Origin: Peptoniphilus mikwangii
GTDB lineage: Bacteria > Bacillota > Clostridia > Tissierellales > Peptoniphilaceae
Direction of reading: 5' to 3'
Assembly: GCF_000468535.1 (NCBI RefSeq)
Contig: NZ_AUQY01000002.1
Span: 660,888 to 724,887, forward strand
DNA: 64,000 bases
Made by a program: the position numbers and the translations under genes. Under the pieces are notes generated by a model that was given only the letters and a program-made list of their open reading frames with translations, did no database searches and was not told where the DNA came from. Position 1 is the first letter of the stretch. Each line of letters opens with the position of its first letter. This document shows positions 29,558 through 37,757 of the stretch, one piece after another.

Positions 29558-30145
29558 CTATTTATTTTCCTTTAAAAACTCATTATACGCTGAAAGTGCA
29601 ATATTATCTCCAACTAACACCGCTTTTGATGTAACTGTAGCTCCACTTATCTGAAGAACTTCATCTTCCGCCTCAGGAGATATATTTATTTTAAGTTCTC
29701 CTGTTGCAGACTTATCATTATAAGAAGAATAATATTTTTCTTCTTCTATTTGAGTTCCAAATCCTTTGGTTTCAGCATTAACTATATTTCTAAACCCTGC
29801 TATTCTATCACTTTCAGATATTATTCCGATAGCATTTGTCATTGCTCCGCCAAATCCGCTAGTTGTAACATTAATTCCATATCCGACAACTTCGCCTGAT
29901 TTTGTTGCAACAAATATATTTAAAACTTCAGGATATACATTTTGAATTTCTGCTAATTTTTCTTGATCATACTCCTCAAATTCATCTGCAATTTCTCCAA
30001 ATATAACTTTGTATGATTCTAATGTGCTTTCAAGCTCGGCTTGTGCAATTATAGGAGCTGTAAATCCATTTACCACAGCTAAAAGCCCCGCTGACAATGC
30101 ACAAAATAAAAGTAAGATTATTCCAAATTTTACAGGTTCTTTCAT
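29558..30145 (-). CDS. rnfG: Rnf complex subunit G (flavinylated)
   Basis: A 195-residue protein with an N-terminal membrane anchor (about 8-28) and an extracytoplasmic FMN-binding domain. The flavinylation motif is ISGATVTSKAV (Thr near residue 175), where ApbE attaches FMN covalently. It passes electrons outside the membrane within Rnf. No apbE gene is in the window. It directly follows rnfD. Confidence 0.95.
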   Translation of the reverse strand: MKEPVKFGIILLLFCALSAGLLAVVNGFTAPIIAQAELESTLESYKVIFGEIADEFEEYDQEKLAEIQNVYPEVLNIFVATKSGEVVGYGINVTTSGFGGAMTNAIGIISESDRIAGFRNIVNAETKGFGTQIEEEKYYSSYNDKSATGELKINISPEAEDEVLQISGATVTSKAVLVGDNIALSAYNEFLKENK

Positions 30146-31129
30146 TTATTTCGCCTCCCCATAAGCACTTGTTCTTGTAAGTTTATCAATTAGTGGAGTT
30201 GCAACATTCATAAGACATATTGAATATGATACTCCTTCCGGAAGTGAACCCTTAACTCTTATTACAGCAGTTATAATTCCACATCCTAAAGCAAAAATTA
30301 TTTTTCCTCTATTATTCATAGGCGTTGTCGTATAATCCGTAGCCATAAATATAGCTCCAAGGAAAAGTCCTCCTCCAAATACTTCATAAGGAATTATTTC
30401 TGCCGGAATTCCGAATATAAATAAAAATACTATTGTCGTAATTACATATACTAAAGGTATTCTGAAGTTTATTACTCCTCTAACTACAAGATATATGCCG
30501 CCTATTAAAAGCAATATTGCTGACGTCTCTCCTATTACACCTGATATGTTTCCTATTATCATGTCTTTCAAAGCCGGTAAATTTGTAAAATCTCCCGCCT
30601 TAATAAGTTGTAACGGTGTTGCCGATGTTGCCGCATCTACTGCAACTTGACGAACAGGCGCTACATAATCCGTCATCTTTTTCGCCCAAGATGCCATTAT
30701 AACTATACGAGCTGCAAGCGCAGGATTCATAAAATTGCAACCTATACCGCCAAAACATTCCTTAACAACTGCAATAGAGAATATAGATCCGAATGCCGCC
30801 ATCCACCATGGTGCAGTTGCCGGTAAGTTAAATGCAATTAAGATACCTGTAACCACTGCAGATAGATCTGCAATCTGAATTTCTTTGTGCATAAATTTTT
30901 GAAATACATACTCCGTAGCAACACATGAAATTACACAAATCATAACAAGCATCAACGCTCTTAACCCGAAGAAATAAACACTTCCTGCTAATGCAGGTAT
31001 TAATGCTATTATCACATCAAGCATTATCCTCTGAACAGAATCTTTTGACCTTAAATGAGGTGCAAGAGAAACAAAAAACTCATTGCCCTTTAATGTTGCG
31101 GGCTCTTTTACTATTTTTTTATTTTCCAT
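30146..31129 (-). CDS. rnfD: Rnf complex subunit D (flavinylated)
   Basis: A 327-residue membrane protein with about 9-10 helices, homologous to NqrB. The covalent FMN site is in TSATPLQL (Thr near residue 155). GGIGCNFMNPALAARI is the family signature. It works with RnfG in the membrane electron path and ion translocation. Ribosome binding site AGGAGGGG; 11 bases after rnfC. Confidence 0.95.
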   Translation of the reverse strand: MENKKIVKEPATLKGNEFFVSLAPHLRSKDSVQRIMLDVIIALIPALAGSVYFFGLRALMLVMICVISCVATEYVFQKFMHKEIQIADLSAVVTGILIAFNLPATAPWWMAAFGSIFSIAVVKECFGGIGCNFMNPALAARIVIMASWAKKMTDYVAPVRQVAVDAATSATPLQLIKAGDFTNLPALKDMIIGNISGVIGETSAILLLIGGIYLVVRGVINFRIPLVYVITTIVFLFIFGIPAEIIPYEVFGGGLFLGAIFMATDYTTTPMNNRGKIIFALGCGIITAVIRVKGSLPEGVSYSICLMNVATPLIDKLTRTSAYGEAK

Positions 31130-31140
31130 TATCGCCCCTC

Positions 31141-32469
31141 CTATCTCTTAACCCTTGATTTAATTTCACGTTTTGCAAGCTTTACAGATTGAGTAAGATT
31201 TCTCTTTGCCGGACAAACAAATGAACAAATTCCGCATTCCATACATTGATCTGCATGAAGTTCATCACAAAAATCAACATTTCCTTTTAAGATTGCAGCA
31301 TTTATATCTGTAGGGTTAATGTTTGCAGGACAATGATCTACACATCTTGAACATCTTATACAAGGTGTTTCTTTTGTGTTTTCTATTTCTTCATCCGTAA
31401 AAATTAATAGACCTGAAGTGGTTTTTGTTATAGGACTGTTTAAATCAAACACTGATTTTCCGGTCATTGGACCTCCACAAATTATTTCTATGAAATTATC
31501 CTTTAACCCACCACAAAAATCTATTATGTCTTTCACAGGAGTACCTATCTTAACTAAAATATTTTTTGGAATATTAATTCCGGATCCGCTTACAGTTATA
31601 ACTCTTTCATAAGATGATCTTCCCTCTATCATAGCTTCATAAAAAGCAAGCGTAGTTCCAACATTTGTCAAAAATACACCAACATCATTAGTTACACCGT
31701 TTTGCGGCACTATTCTATTAAGTACAGCCTCTGAAAGTCTTTTTGAATCTCCTTGAGGATATTTTGTTTGACAACCAACAACCTTCAAATTACTCCACTT
31801 TGGATTCTCATGTATTTTCTTTTCCATTATTTCTATCGCATCAGGCTTATTTTCTTCAATTGCCATATACGAAACTTTATTATAGAAATCTGCAAATATT
31901 TCAAGACCTGATAATACTTCTTCAGTCTTTTCAACCATAATTCTATGATCACAAGTTAAGAAAGGTTCACACTCCGCTCCATTTATAACACATTCATCAA
32001 GCGCGGGATTTTCACTTCTAAGCTTTGCATGTAACGGAAAACCTGCTCCTCCCATACCTACAAGACCTTTGTTTTTAACAAAAGAAATAATTTCATCCAT
32101 AGATTTTTCTCTGTAGTTAAGCATAGGTTCAGGCTCAACAACCTCATTCTTACCGTCGTTTTCAATAACTACACAGTCACAATATCTTCCATCTGCAGTG
32201 TACATTTTTTCAATAGACTTAACAGTACCGGAAACAGAGGCATGTACTGCTGCTGATATGTATGCTTCTGAATTTCCTACAACCTGTCCGACTTTAACTA
32301 TGTCTCCTTTTTTTACAACAGGACTACATGGTGCGCCTATATGCTGACTCATTGGTATGTAAACAATTTCAGGATCAGGCATTCTCTCAATTGGCACATG
32401 CTCAGTTAAAGTTTTATGTTCGTCCATATGAACTCCACCCACAGAAAATGTGAGATTCCTTGAACTCAT
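31141..32469 (-). CDS. rnfC: Rnf complex subunit C (NADH-binding)
   Basis: About 442 residues. N-terminal sandwich/barrel region, the nucleotide/FMN-binding GMGGAGFPLHAKL (about 140), then two [4Fe-4S] motifs CIRCSRCVDHCP and CMECGICSFVCP near the C-terminus. It reduces NAD+ at the cytoplasmic end. Start taken at ATG 32469, 6 bases after AGAGGTG; the GTG at 32478 is formed by the ribosome binding site itself. First gene of rnfCDGEAB. Confidence 0.96.
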   Translation of the reverse strand: MSSRNLTFSVGGVHMDEHKTLTEHVPIERMPDPEIVYIPMSQHIGAPCSPVVKKGDIVKVGQVVGNSEAYISAAVHASVSGTVKSIEKMYTADGRYCDCVVIENDGKNEVVEPEPMLNYREKSMDEIISFVKNKGLVGMGGAGFPLHAKLRSENPALDECVINGAECEPFLTCDHRIMVEKTEEVLSGLEIFADFYNKVSYMAIEENKPDAIEIMEKKIHENPKWSNLKVVGCQTKYPQGDSKRLSEAVLNRIVPQNGVTNDVGVFLTNVGTTLAFYEAMIEGRSSYERVITVSGSGINIPKNILVKIGTPVKDIIDFCGGLKDNFIEIICGGPMTGKSVFDLNSPITKTTSGLLIFTDEEIENTKETPCIRCSRCVDHCPANINPTDINAAILKGNVDFCDELHADQCMECGICSFVCPAKRNLTQSVKLAKREIKSRVKR

Positions 32470-32515
32470 AAACTTCACCTCTTAAATTAATTTATAATTG
32501 CTTCACAATAATTTT

Positions 32516-32544
32516 ATTATAACACTTATTTTTTATAATGTATA
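32516..32544 (-). promoter_or_regulatory. Promoter of rnfCDGEAB
   Basis: On the minus strand TATACA, 17-base spacer, TATAAT preceded by TGT (extended -10). The start falls about 40 bases before rnfC. The remaining part of the 32479-32752 gap is A/T-rich and shows no further gene. Confidence 0.6.
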
Positions 32545-32752
32545 TTGAATATATTGAAAAAATAACAAATTTACCCTTATACTAAATTGATAAAGCTATA
32601 TGACTTTGTTCAAATTCAGCCATTTGACAGCAAAAAAACTTTGTTATTTTTTTATTAAATAATTCTACACTGCGAAATCATAAAATCGCTTTCACATATA
32701 ATTGAATTTAAAAATAGATTTTTTATTCGTAATGATGTATAATTAATACATT

Positions 32753-32838
32753 GCGGAGGTGCTGGAATGGCAGACAGGCATGTTTGAGGGGCATGTGCAA
32801 GTAATTGCGTGAGGGTTCAAGTCCCTTTCTCCGCACCA
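32753..32838 (+). tRNA. tRNA-Leu (anticodon GAG)
   Basis: A class II tRNA: acceptor GCGGAGG pairs with TCTCCGC, discriminator A, encoded CCA. The anticodon stem CATGT/GCATG encloses the loop TTGAGGG, so the anticodon is GAG (32786-32788), reading CUU/CUC. A long variable arm and the GGTTCAAGTCC T-loop are present. TATAAT at 32738-32743 is a likely -10. It lies alone on the plus strand between two minus-strand operons. Confidence 0.95.
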
Positions 32839-32902
32839 TATTATTCATATTTTATTATGTTTTATAAAATGGGTGATACAAAAACATATTTTTAATTTAT
32901 AT

Positions 32903-32936
32903 AAAAAAGACTCGGGATATACTCCGAGTCTTTTAT
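32903..32936. terminator. Bidirectional terminator, tRNA-Leu/coaE
   Basis: AAAAAAGACTCGG and CCGAGTCTTTT pair around a short loop, with A-run on the left and T-run on the right. It can end both the tRNA and the polA-coaE transcripts. Confidence 0.8.
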
Positions 32937-33535
32937 TTTAATTTTTCTATTTCATTTAAAATTTGTATTTTTAAATCTTCAACACTATTTTCGTTAATCA
33001 GAACTATATCTGAATATTTTTTCTTTTCTTCAACACTCATTTGTGAATTTATTTTTCTTAATGCATAGACTTCATCTATGGAATCTCTTTGCATAAGCCT
33101 TCTAAGCTGAACCGCCTTGTTTGAATATATAAGCCATATCATATCAGGCTTGAAATCATACTTATATAATTCTCCTCTCAATTCAATCAATAAAGGTATA
33201 TCTACAAATATAAGTTTTTCGCTGCTTTTTTTTATTTCAAAATTTATTTTCTCAAAGACTCTTTTGTGTGTTATGTTATTTAGAATCTCAAGCCTTTCTT
33301 TATTTCCAAAAACATAATCCGCTAATTTCTTTCGATTTAATTTACCATCTTTAAAAAACTCAACTCCAAAAGCATCTTTTATTTCATTTAAAATCAAATC
33401 TTCTTCTAAAATTTCATGCGCTATACTATCTGCATCCACTACAAAGTAGCCCATTTCTCTTAAAATATCTGTTGCTAAACTCTTTCCGGTTGCAATACTT
33501 CCTGTTATTGCAATAACTTTTTTATTTTGAGTCAT
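32933..33535 (-). CDS. coaE: Dephospho-CoA kinase
   Basis: A 200-residue P-loop kinase with GSIATGKS (Walker A, about 11-18), VVDADSIAHE and FVDIPLL typical of CoaE. It phosphorylates dephospho-CoA at the ribose 3' position, the last step of CoA synthesis. It overlaps the polA 3' end by 14 bases, the same polA-coaE pairing seen in many Firmicutes. Confidence 0.95.
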   Translation of the reverse strand: MTQNKKVIAITGSIATGKSLATDILREMGYFVVDADSIAHEILEEDLILNEIKDAFGVEFFKDGKLNRKKLADYVFGNKERLEILNNITHKRVFEKINFEIKKSSEKLIFVDIPLLIELRGELYKYDFKPDMIWLIYSNKAVQLRRLMQRDSIDEVYALRKINSQMSVEEKKKYSDIVLINENSVEDLKIQILNEIEKLK

Positions 33536-36179
33536 ATAAACTACTTCCTGTCTGCATGTCCACTTTTAATTTAACAACCATCTCAACTGCATTTTCCATT
33601 ATATTTCGCATTAGTTTTTTCACTGTTTCAACTTCATCTTCTCTTGCATCTACTATTAACTCATCGTGAATCTGCAATATTAATTTTGATTTTAAATTAT
33701 TTTCTTTTAATGCCCTGTAAACTTTAACCATGGCAATTTTTATAATATCCGCTGCCGATCCCTGAATTGGAGTATTAATTGCAATCCTCTCTCCAAAACT
33801 TCTAATGTTAAAGTTTTTTGCGGAGAGCTCCGGAATATATCTCCTTCTATTTAAAATAGTTTTAACATAACCATTTTTCTTTGCAAGTTTTACTTCTTCA
33901 GTCATATAATTTTTTATTCCGTCATAGGTTAAAAGATAATTTTCAATATATTCCTGCGCCAGCTTTCTTGGAATATTTAGGTTTTGTGATAGACCATAAT
34001 CTGAAATTCCATACACTATTCCGAAATTGACGGCTTTTGCTCTTGATCTTAACGACGGTGTTACATCTTCAAAATCAACTCCAAAAACCTTGGCAGCAGT
34101 TCTTCTATGAATATCATCATCATTTTCAAATGCACTTATCATATTCTCATCTTTCGAAATATCGGCAAGCACTCTTAACTCTATCTGTGAATAATCCGCA
34201 TCAACAAGCACACACCCCTCTGACGATAAAAATGCTTTTCTTATAAGCTTGCCCTCATCCGTCTTTATCGGAATATTTTGAAGATTGGGATTTGTTGATG
34301 ATATCCTTCCTGTAGAAGTTATCGTTTGATTAAAATGAGAATGTATATGACCTGTTGCAACATTTATTAACTCTTTTAATCCTTCAACATAAGTTGATTT
34401 TAATTTTGCAAGCTTTCTATACTCAAGTACATCATCTATAATATCTCCATCTTTTTTTAACTTCTCAAGTACATCTGCATTAGTTGAATATCCTGTTTTA
34501 GTTTTTTTAAGAACAGGATATCCGAGTTTATCAAATAATATAAATCCTAATTTCTTAGGAGAATTTATATTAAACTCCTCCCCCGCCTTTTCATAAATAT
34601 CATTTTCAAGGTTTAAAATTTTATTATCTAAATCAATTCCAATTTCATCTAAAATAGCATTATCTGTCCTAATTCCAATTAATTCCATGGAACTTAAAAC
34701 TTCTATGAGCGGAAGTTCAACTTCAAAATAAAGATCATCCATTTCCTGCTTTCTTATTTTTTCAAGTTGTACATCTCTTAATTTATATACACTATTCAAG
34801 TAAAACGCAAAATATTTACACAATTCATCATATTTTAAATCAGAAAATTTTATCTTCTTTTTACCTTTTCCAAGTAATTCTTCCAAATCCTTATAACCTC
34901 TGCTGAAATATGTGTTTGAAATATTATTTATATCATAATTCGATTCTGTGGAATTTAAAATATATTCTGCAATTTCACTATCATGAGTATAATTTTTTAT
35001 GTTAATATCAAAATTCAAAAGAGTAATCATATCTTCTTTTAAATTATGTCCTAATTTTTCTATGTTTTCATCCTCAAAAACATCTTTAAATTTTAAAATA
35101 TCTTCTTTACAATCAATTTTTATTATGCATGCAGCTTCATTTGAAACTTTAATTGCAATAAAATTAGGCATAATTCCTTCATAGATTTTACCATCAGATA
35201 TTATTTTAAACGCAAAAGACTTTGAATTTTTAATTTCAAAGATAATATCATCTATACTCATATTTCTATACTCAAAATCGTCACTTGATGTTTCAACTAT
35301 ATTCTCTTTCTGATATTCAACCGGCAATCTTTGTAATAAAGAATTAAATTCATATTCTCTATATAATTTTGAAAGCTCATCAAAATTATAGTCTGCATAT
35401 GCAAAATCGTCTATTTCCATATCTAGAGGAACGTTTCTTACAATAGTTCCCAGCTTTTTGCTCATAAACGCCTGCATTTTATTAGTTTCAAGGTTTTCTT
35501 TCAACTTTTTCCCTGAAATATTATCTATGTTGTCATATAAATTTTCAATATTTGAATATTCATGAATTAATTTCAGCGCAGTTTTTTCTCCTACTCCGGG
35601 TACTCCCGGAATATTATCCGAATTATCTCCCATAAGTCCTTTTAAATCTATAAATTGTTTTGGATTAATTCCATAACTTTCTTCAATACTTTCTACAGAA
35701 ATTATTTCAAGATCCGTAATTCCTTTTCTGGTCAATAAAACTTTTGTATTGTCATCAACAAGCTGAAAATAATCTTTATCTCCGGTAAGCAAAATCGACT
35801 CATAATTATTTTCCGATGCAATTAATGAAATTGTACCCGCTATATCATCCGCCTCATAAATTGGTGACTCTAAAGTTTTAATATTCATTAAACTTAAAAT
35901 TTCTCTTACAATCGGAAATTGTTGTTCAAGTTCAGATGGAGTCTTCTGTCTTGTCCCTTTATAATCCTTGTAAATATCAGATCTAAAAGTTTTACCTTTC
36001 ATATCAAAACATACTACAACATTATTTGGATTTATTTTTGAAATTGCATTTTCAAGCATCATAATAAAACCATATATTGCATTTGTATAAATTCCTCTCT
36101 TAGTTTTTAAAAGCGGCAAAGCATAAAAAGCTCTAAAAAAAAGAGATGAACCATCTATAATAAGTATTTTCTTTTTCAC
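33522..36179 (-). CDS. polA: DNA polymerase I
   Basis: About 885 residues. 5'-3' exonuclease domain at the N-terminus (IIDGSSLFFRAFYALP; GDNSDNIPGVPGVGEKTA), a middle domain, and the polymerase domain with VDADYSQIELRVLA, RSRAKAVNFGIVYG and QIHDELIVD. The middle domain lacks the DxE of a 3'-5' exonuclease, so proofreading is predicted to be lost. Start is GTG at 36179, 7 bases after AGGGAG, rather than the upstream GTG. It fills gaps after Okazaki primer removal and repair. Confidence 0.95.
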   Translation of the reverse strand: MKKKILIIDGSSLFFRAFYALPLLKTKRGIYTNAIYGFIMMLENAISKINPNNVVVCFDMKGKTFRSDIYKDYKGTRQKTPSELEQQFPIVREILSLMNIKTLESPIYEADDIAGTISLIASENNYESILLTGDKDYFQLVDDNTKVLLTRKGITDLEIISVESIEESYGINPKQFIDLKGLMGDNSDNIPGVPGVGEKTALKLIHEYSNIENLYDNIDNISGKKLKENLETNKMQAFMSKKLGTIVRNVPLDMEIDDFAYADYNFDELSKLYREYEFNSLLQRLPVEYQKENIVETSSDDFEYRNMSIDDIIFEIKNSKSFAFKIISDGKIYEGIMPNFIAIKVSNEAACIIKIDCKEDILKFKDVFEDENIEKLGHNLKEDMITLLNFDINIKNYTHDSEIAEYILNSTESNYDINNISNTYFSRGYKDLEELLGKGKKKIKFSDLKYDELCKYFAFYLNSVYKLRDVQLEKIRKQEMDDLYFEVELPLIEVLSSMELIGIRTDNAILDEIGIDLDNKILNLENDIYEKAGEEFNINSPKKLGFILFDKLGYPVLKKTKTGYSTNADVLEKLKKDGDIIDDVLEYRKLAKLKSTYVEGLKELINVATGHIHSHFNQTITSTGRISSTNPNLQNIPIKTDEGKLIRKAFLSSEGCVLVDADYSQIELRVLADISKDENMISAFENDDDIHRRTAAKVFGVDFEDVTPSLRSRAKAVNFGIVYGISDYGLSQNLNIPRKLAQEYIENYLLTYDGIKNYMTEEVKLAKKNGYVKTILNRRRYIPELSAKNFNIRSFGERIAINTPIQGSAADIIKIAMVKVYRALKENNLKSKLILQIHDELIVDAREDEVETVKKLMRNIMENAVEMVVKLKVDMQTGSSLYDSK

Positions 36180-36290
36180 AATATCACTCCCTAACACAAT
36201 TATACATTAAAGTTTATATAATGTCAGAAATACTTGCAAATATTTCTCTTGATTTATTTGCAAAAAAATGATAAATTATAATAGTTATAA

Positions 36291-36377
36291 GCCAAAGTGA
36301 TGGAATTGGCAGACGTACCAGACTCAAAATCTGGCGGTGGCAACACCGTGCGGGTTCAAGTCCCGCCTTTGGCACCA
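36291..36377 (+). tRNA. tRNA-Leu (anticodon CAA)
   Basis: A class II tRNA: acceptor GCCAAAG pairs with CTTTGGC, discriminator A, encoded CCA. Anticodon stem CCAGA/TCTGG encloses CTCAAAA, so the anticodon is CAA (36325-36327), reading UUG. Variable arm and T-loop GGTTCAAGTCC are present. A TATAAT at 36277-36282 is immediately upstream. Again alone on the plus strand. Confidence 0.97.
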
Positions 36378-36383
36378 TTTATG

Positions 36384-36425
36384 TATGGCTATTTACTTGT
36401 ATACTTGTAAATAAGCCATTTTTTA
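36384..36425 (+). terminator. Terminator of tRNA-Leu(CAA)
   Basis: ATGGCT.ATTTAC and GTAAATAAGCCAT pair with one bulge and a loop of about 10 bases, followed by TTTTTTATTTT. Confidence 0.8.
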
Positions 36426-36525
36426 TTTTAACAATTTTATTATACCCTATCAGATTTGAATATATTTTGACAGGAATTCTGAATAAAATACTAAATATTT
36501 AGCCTTATATCTTAAATTTATTAAC

Positions 36526-36557
36526 AAAAAAAAGAGAAGATTTATTCCTTCTCTTTT
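36526..36557 (-). terminator. Terminator overlapping the yibE/F stop
   Basis: AAAAAAGAGAAG(A) pairs with (T)CCTTCTCTTTTTT spanning the stop codon; on the minus strand the stem is followed by a T-run. The part of the 36426-36525 gap before it shows no gene. Confidence 0.6.
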
Positions 36558-37702
36558 TTATTGTTCAAATATATATTTGCTCCAACTAATACAGTAAGCG
36601 GTATTGTTATAATCAAACCTATGCTTCCTGCCATTGCTCTAATTATCTCTGTTGCTATTGAATCTAAATTTATTATTTCTATAAAATATATTCTATACAC
36701 TATAAAAAGTATTATTAAATGCAATGTTGTACCGACATATGCAAGTATAAGCGTATTTGACATTGAACCCATTATATCTCTGCCTATATTCATTCCTGAT
36801 GACATCATCTCTTTCTTAGTTATATTGTGATTAACTTCTTTAAGTTCCCAGAGAGCTGATGCTATTGAAATTGAAACATCCATTATTGCACCTATTGCAC
36901 CTATTAAAATAGTTCCGAATAATATTCCCTGATAATTGAGGTTTCTAAATTGTGGTATATATGCAAGACTTATTGCATTATCACTTGATAATCCCGTTAA
37001 ACATGCAAATTTTCCAAACATATATGCTAATATCCCGGATACTATTACCCCGAGTGATGTACCAAGTATTGCAACATAAGTCTTTTTATTTTTTCCGCTT
37101 ATTATAAGCAGTGTTATAGATATTGAAATTATCGATATTATAAGAGACGCAAGTATTGGATTAAATCCATTTATTATGAGAGGAATATATCCGAATATTA
37201 TTATTGCTATTGTAAATATCAATGATATCAAAGTTTTAAATCCGCTCATTCTTCCTATTACCAAAAGTAATATGACAAATAATCCAACTATAAAATATAT
37301 TTTTGTATCCCTGACTTTTTCTTGTATCTTAACTGTATCTATTATGTCGTCATCTTCTGTTATCCTAAGCAGTATTTTATCTCCATCTTTAAATATGTAA
37401 TACCCCGGCATAATTCTTTCTATCGTATGTCTTATAGTGAGCTTTTCTCCTTTATGTTTTCCTGTAAGTATTTCTATTTCAAGATGCTGATATCTTATAT
37501 CTGCTTCTATCGGAATTTCTCTTACTTCCTTTGTATCATCATATACTATTTTTTCTATTTTTGCTTTTGCCACCGTATAACTATTGTCATTCATTTGACT
37601 TTCATAATAGCTTCTGATTTCTTCATCCGAAGACAGTTCTTTTGCTGATATTAATGATGGTACAAGTAAAAATAACACCAGTAATATTATCGTCTTTTTC
37701 AT
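36542..37702 (-). CDS. YibE/F-family membrane protein
   Basis: About 386 residues. Signal-like N-terminal helix (MKKTIILLVLFLLVPS), an extracytoplasmic beta-rich domain (about 35-130, GEKLTIRHTIE, KDGDKILLRI), then about seven membrane helices with GIIFG-type motifs GAIGAIMDVSISIASAL and MSNTLILAYVG, which mark the YibE/F family. Function is not established; an exporter role has been suggested for the family. Start chosen at the ATG after AGGATGAAT; the longer in-frame start adds nine residues. Monocistronic. Confidence 0.82.
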   Translation of the reverse strand: MKKTIILLVLFLLVPSLISAKELSSDEEIRSYYESQMNDNSYTVAKAKIEKIVYDDTKEVREIPIEADIRYQHLEIEILTGKHKGEKLTIRHTIERIMPGYYIFKDGDKILLRITEDDDIIDTVKIQEKVRDTKIYFIVGLFVILLLVIGRMSGFKTLISLIFTIAIIIFGYIPLIINGFNPILASLIISIISISITLLIISGKNKKTYVAILGTSLGVIVSGILAYMFGKFACLTGLSSDNAISLAYIPQFRNLNYQGILFGTILIGAIGAIMDVSISIASALWELKEVNHNITKKEMMSSGMNIGRDIMGSMSNTLILAYVGTTLHLIILFIVYRIYFIEIINLDSIATEIIRAMAGSIGLIITIPLTVLVGANIYLNNKKEKE

Positions 37703-37716
37703 ATTCATCCTATAAT

Positions 37717-37749
37717 TAAGAAAGTCCATATAGTATGGACTTTCTTATT
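37717..37749 (-). terminator. Terminator of the SLH nucleotidase gene
   Basis: AAGAAAGTCCATA and TATGGACTTTCTT pair around a 3-base loop, followed on the minus strand by AATTATAGG; flanks are T/A-rich. It overlaps the upstream region of the YibE/F gene. Confidence 0.65.
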
Positions 37750-37757
37750 TTTAAAAC

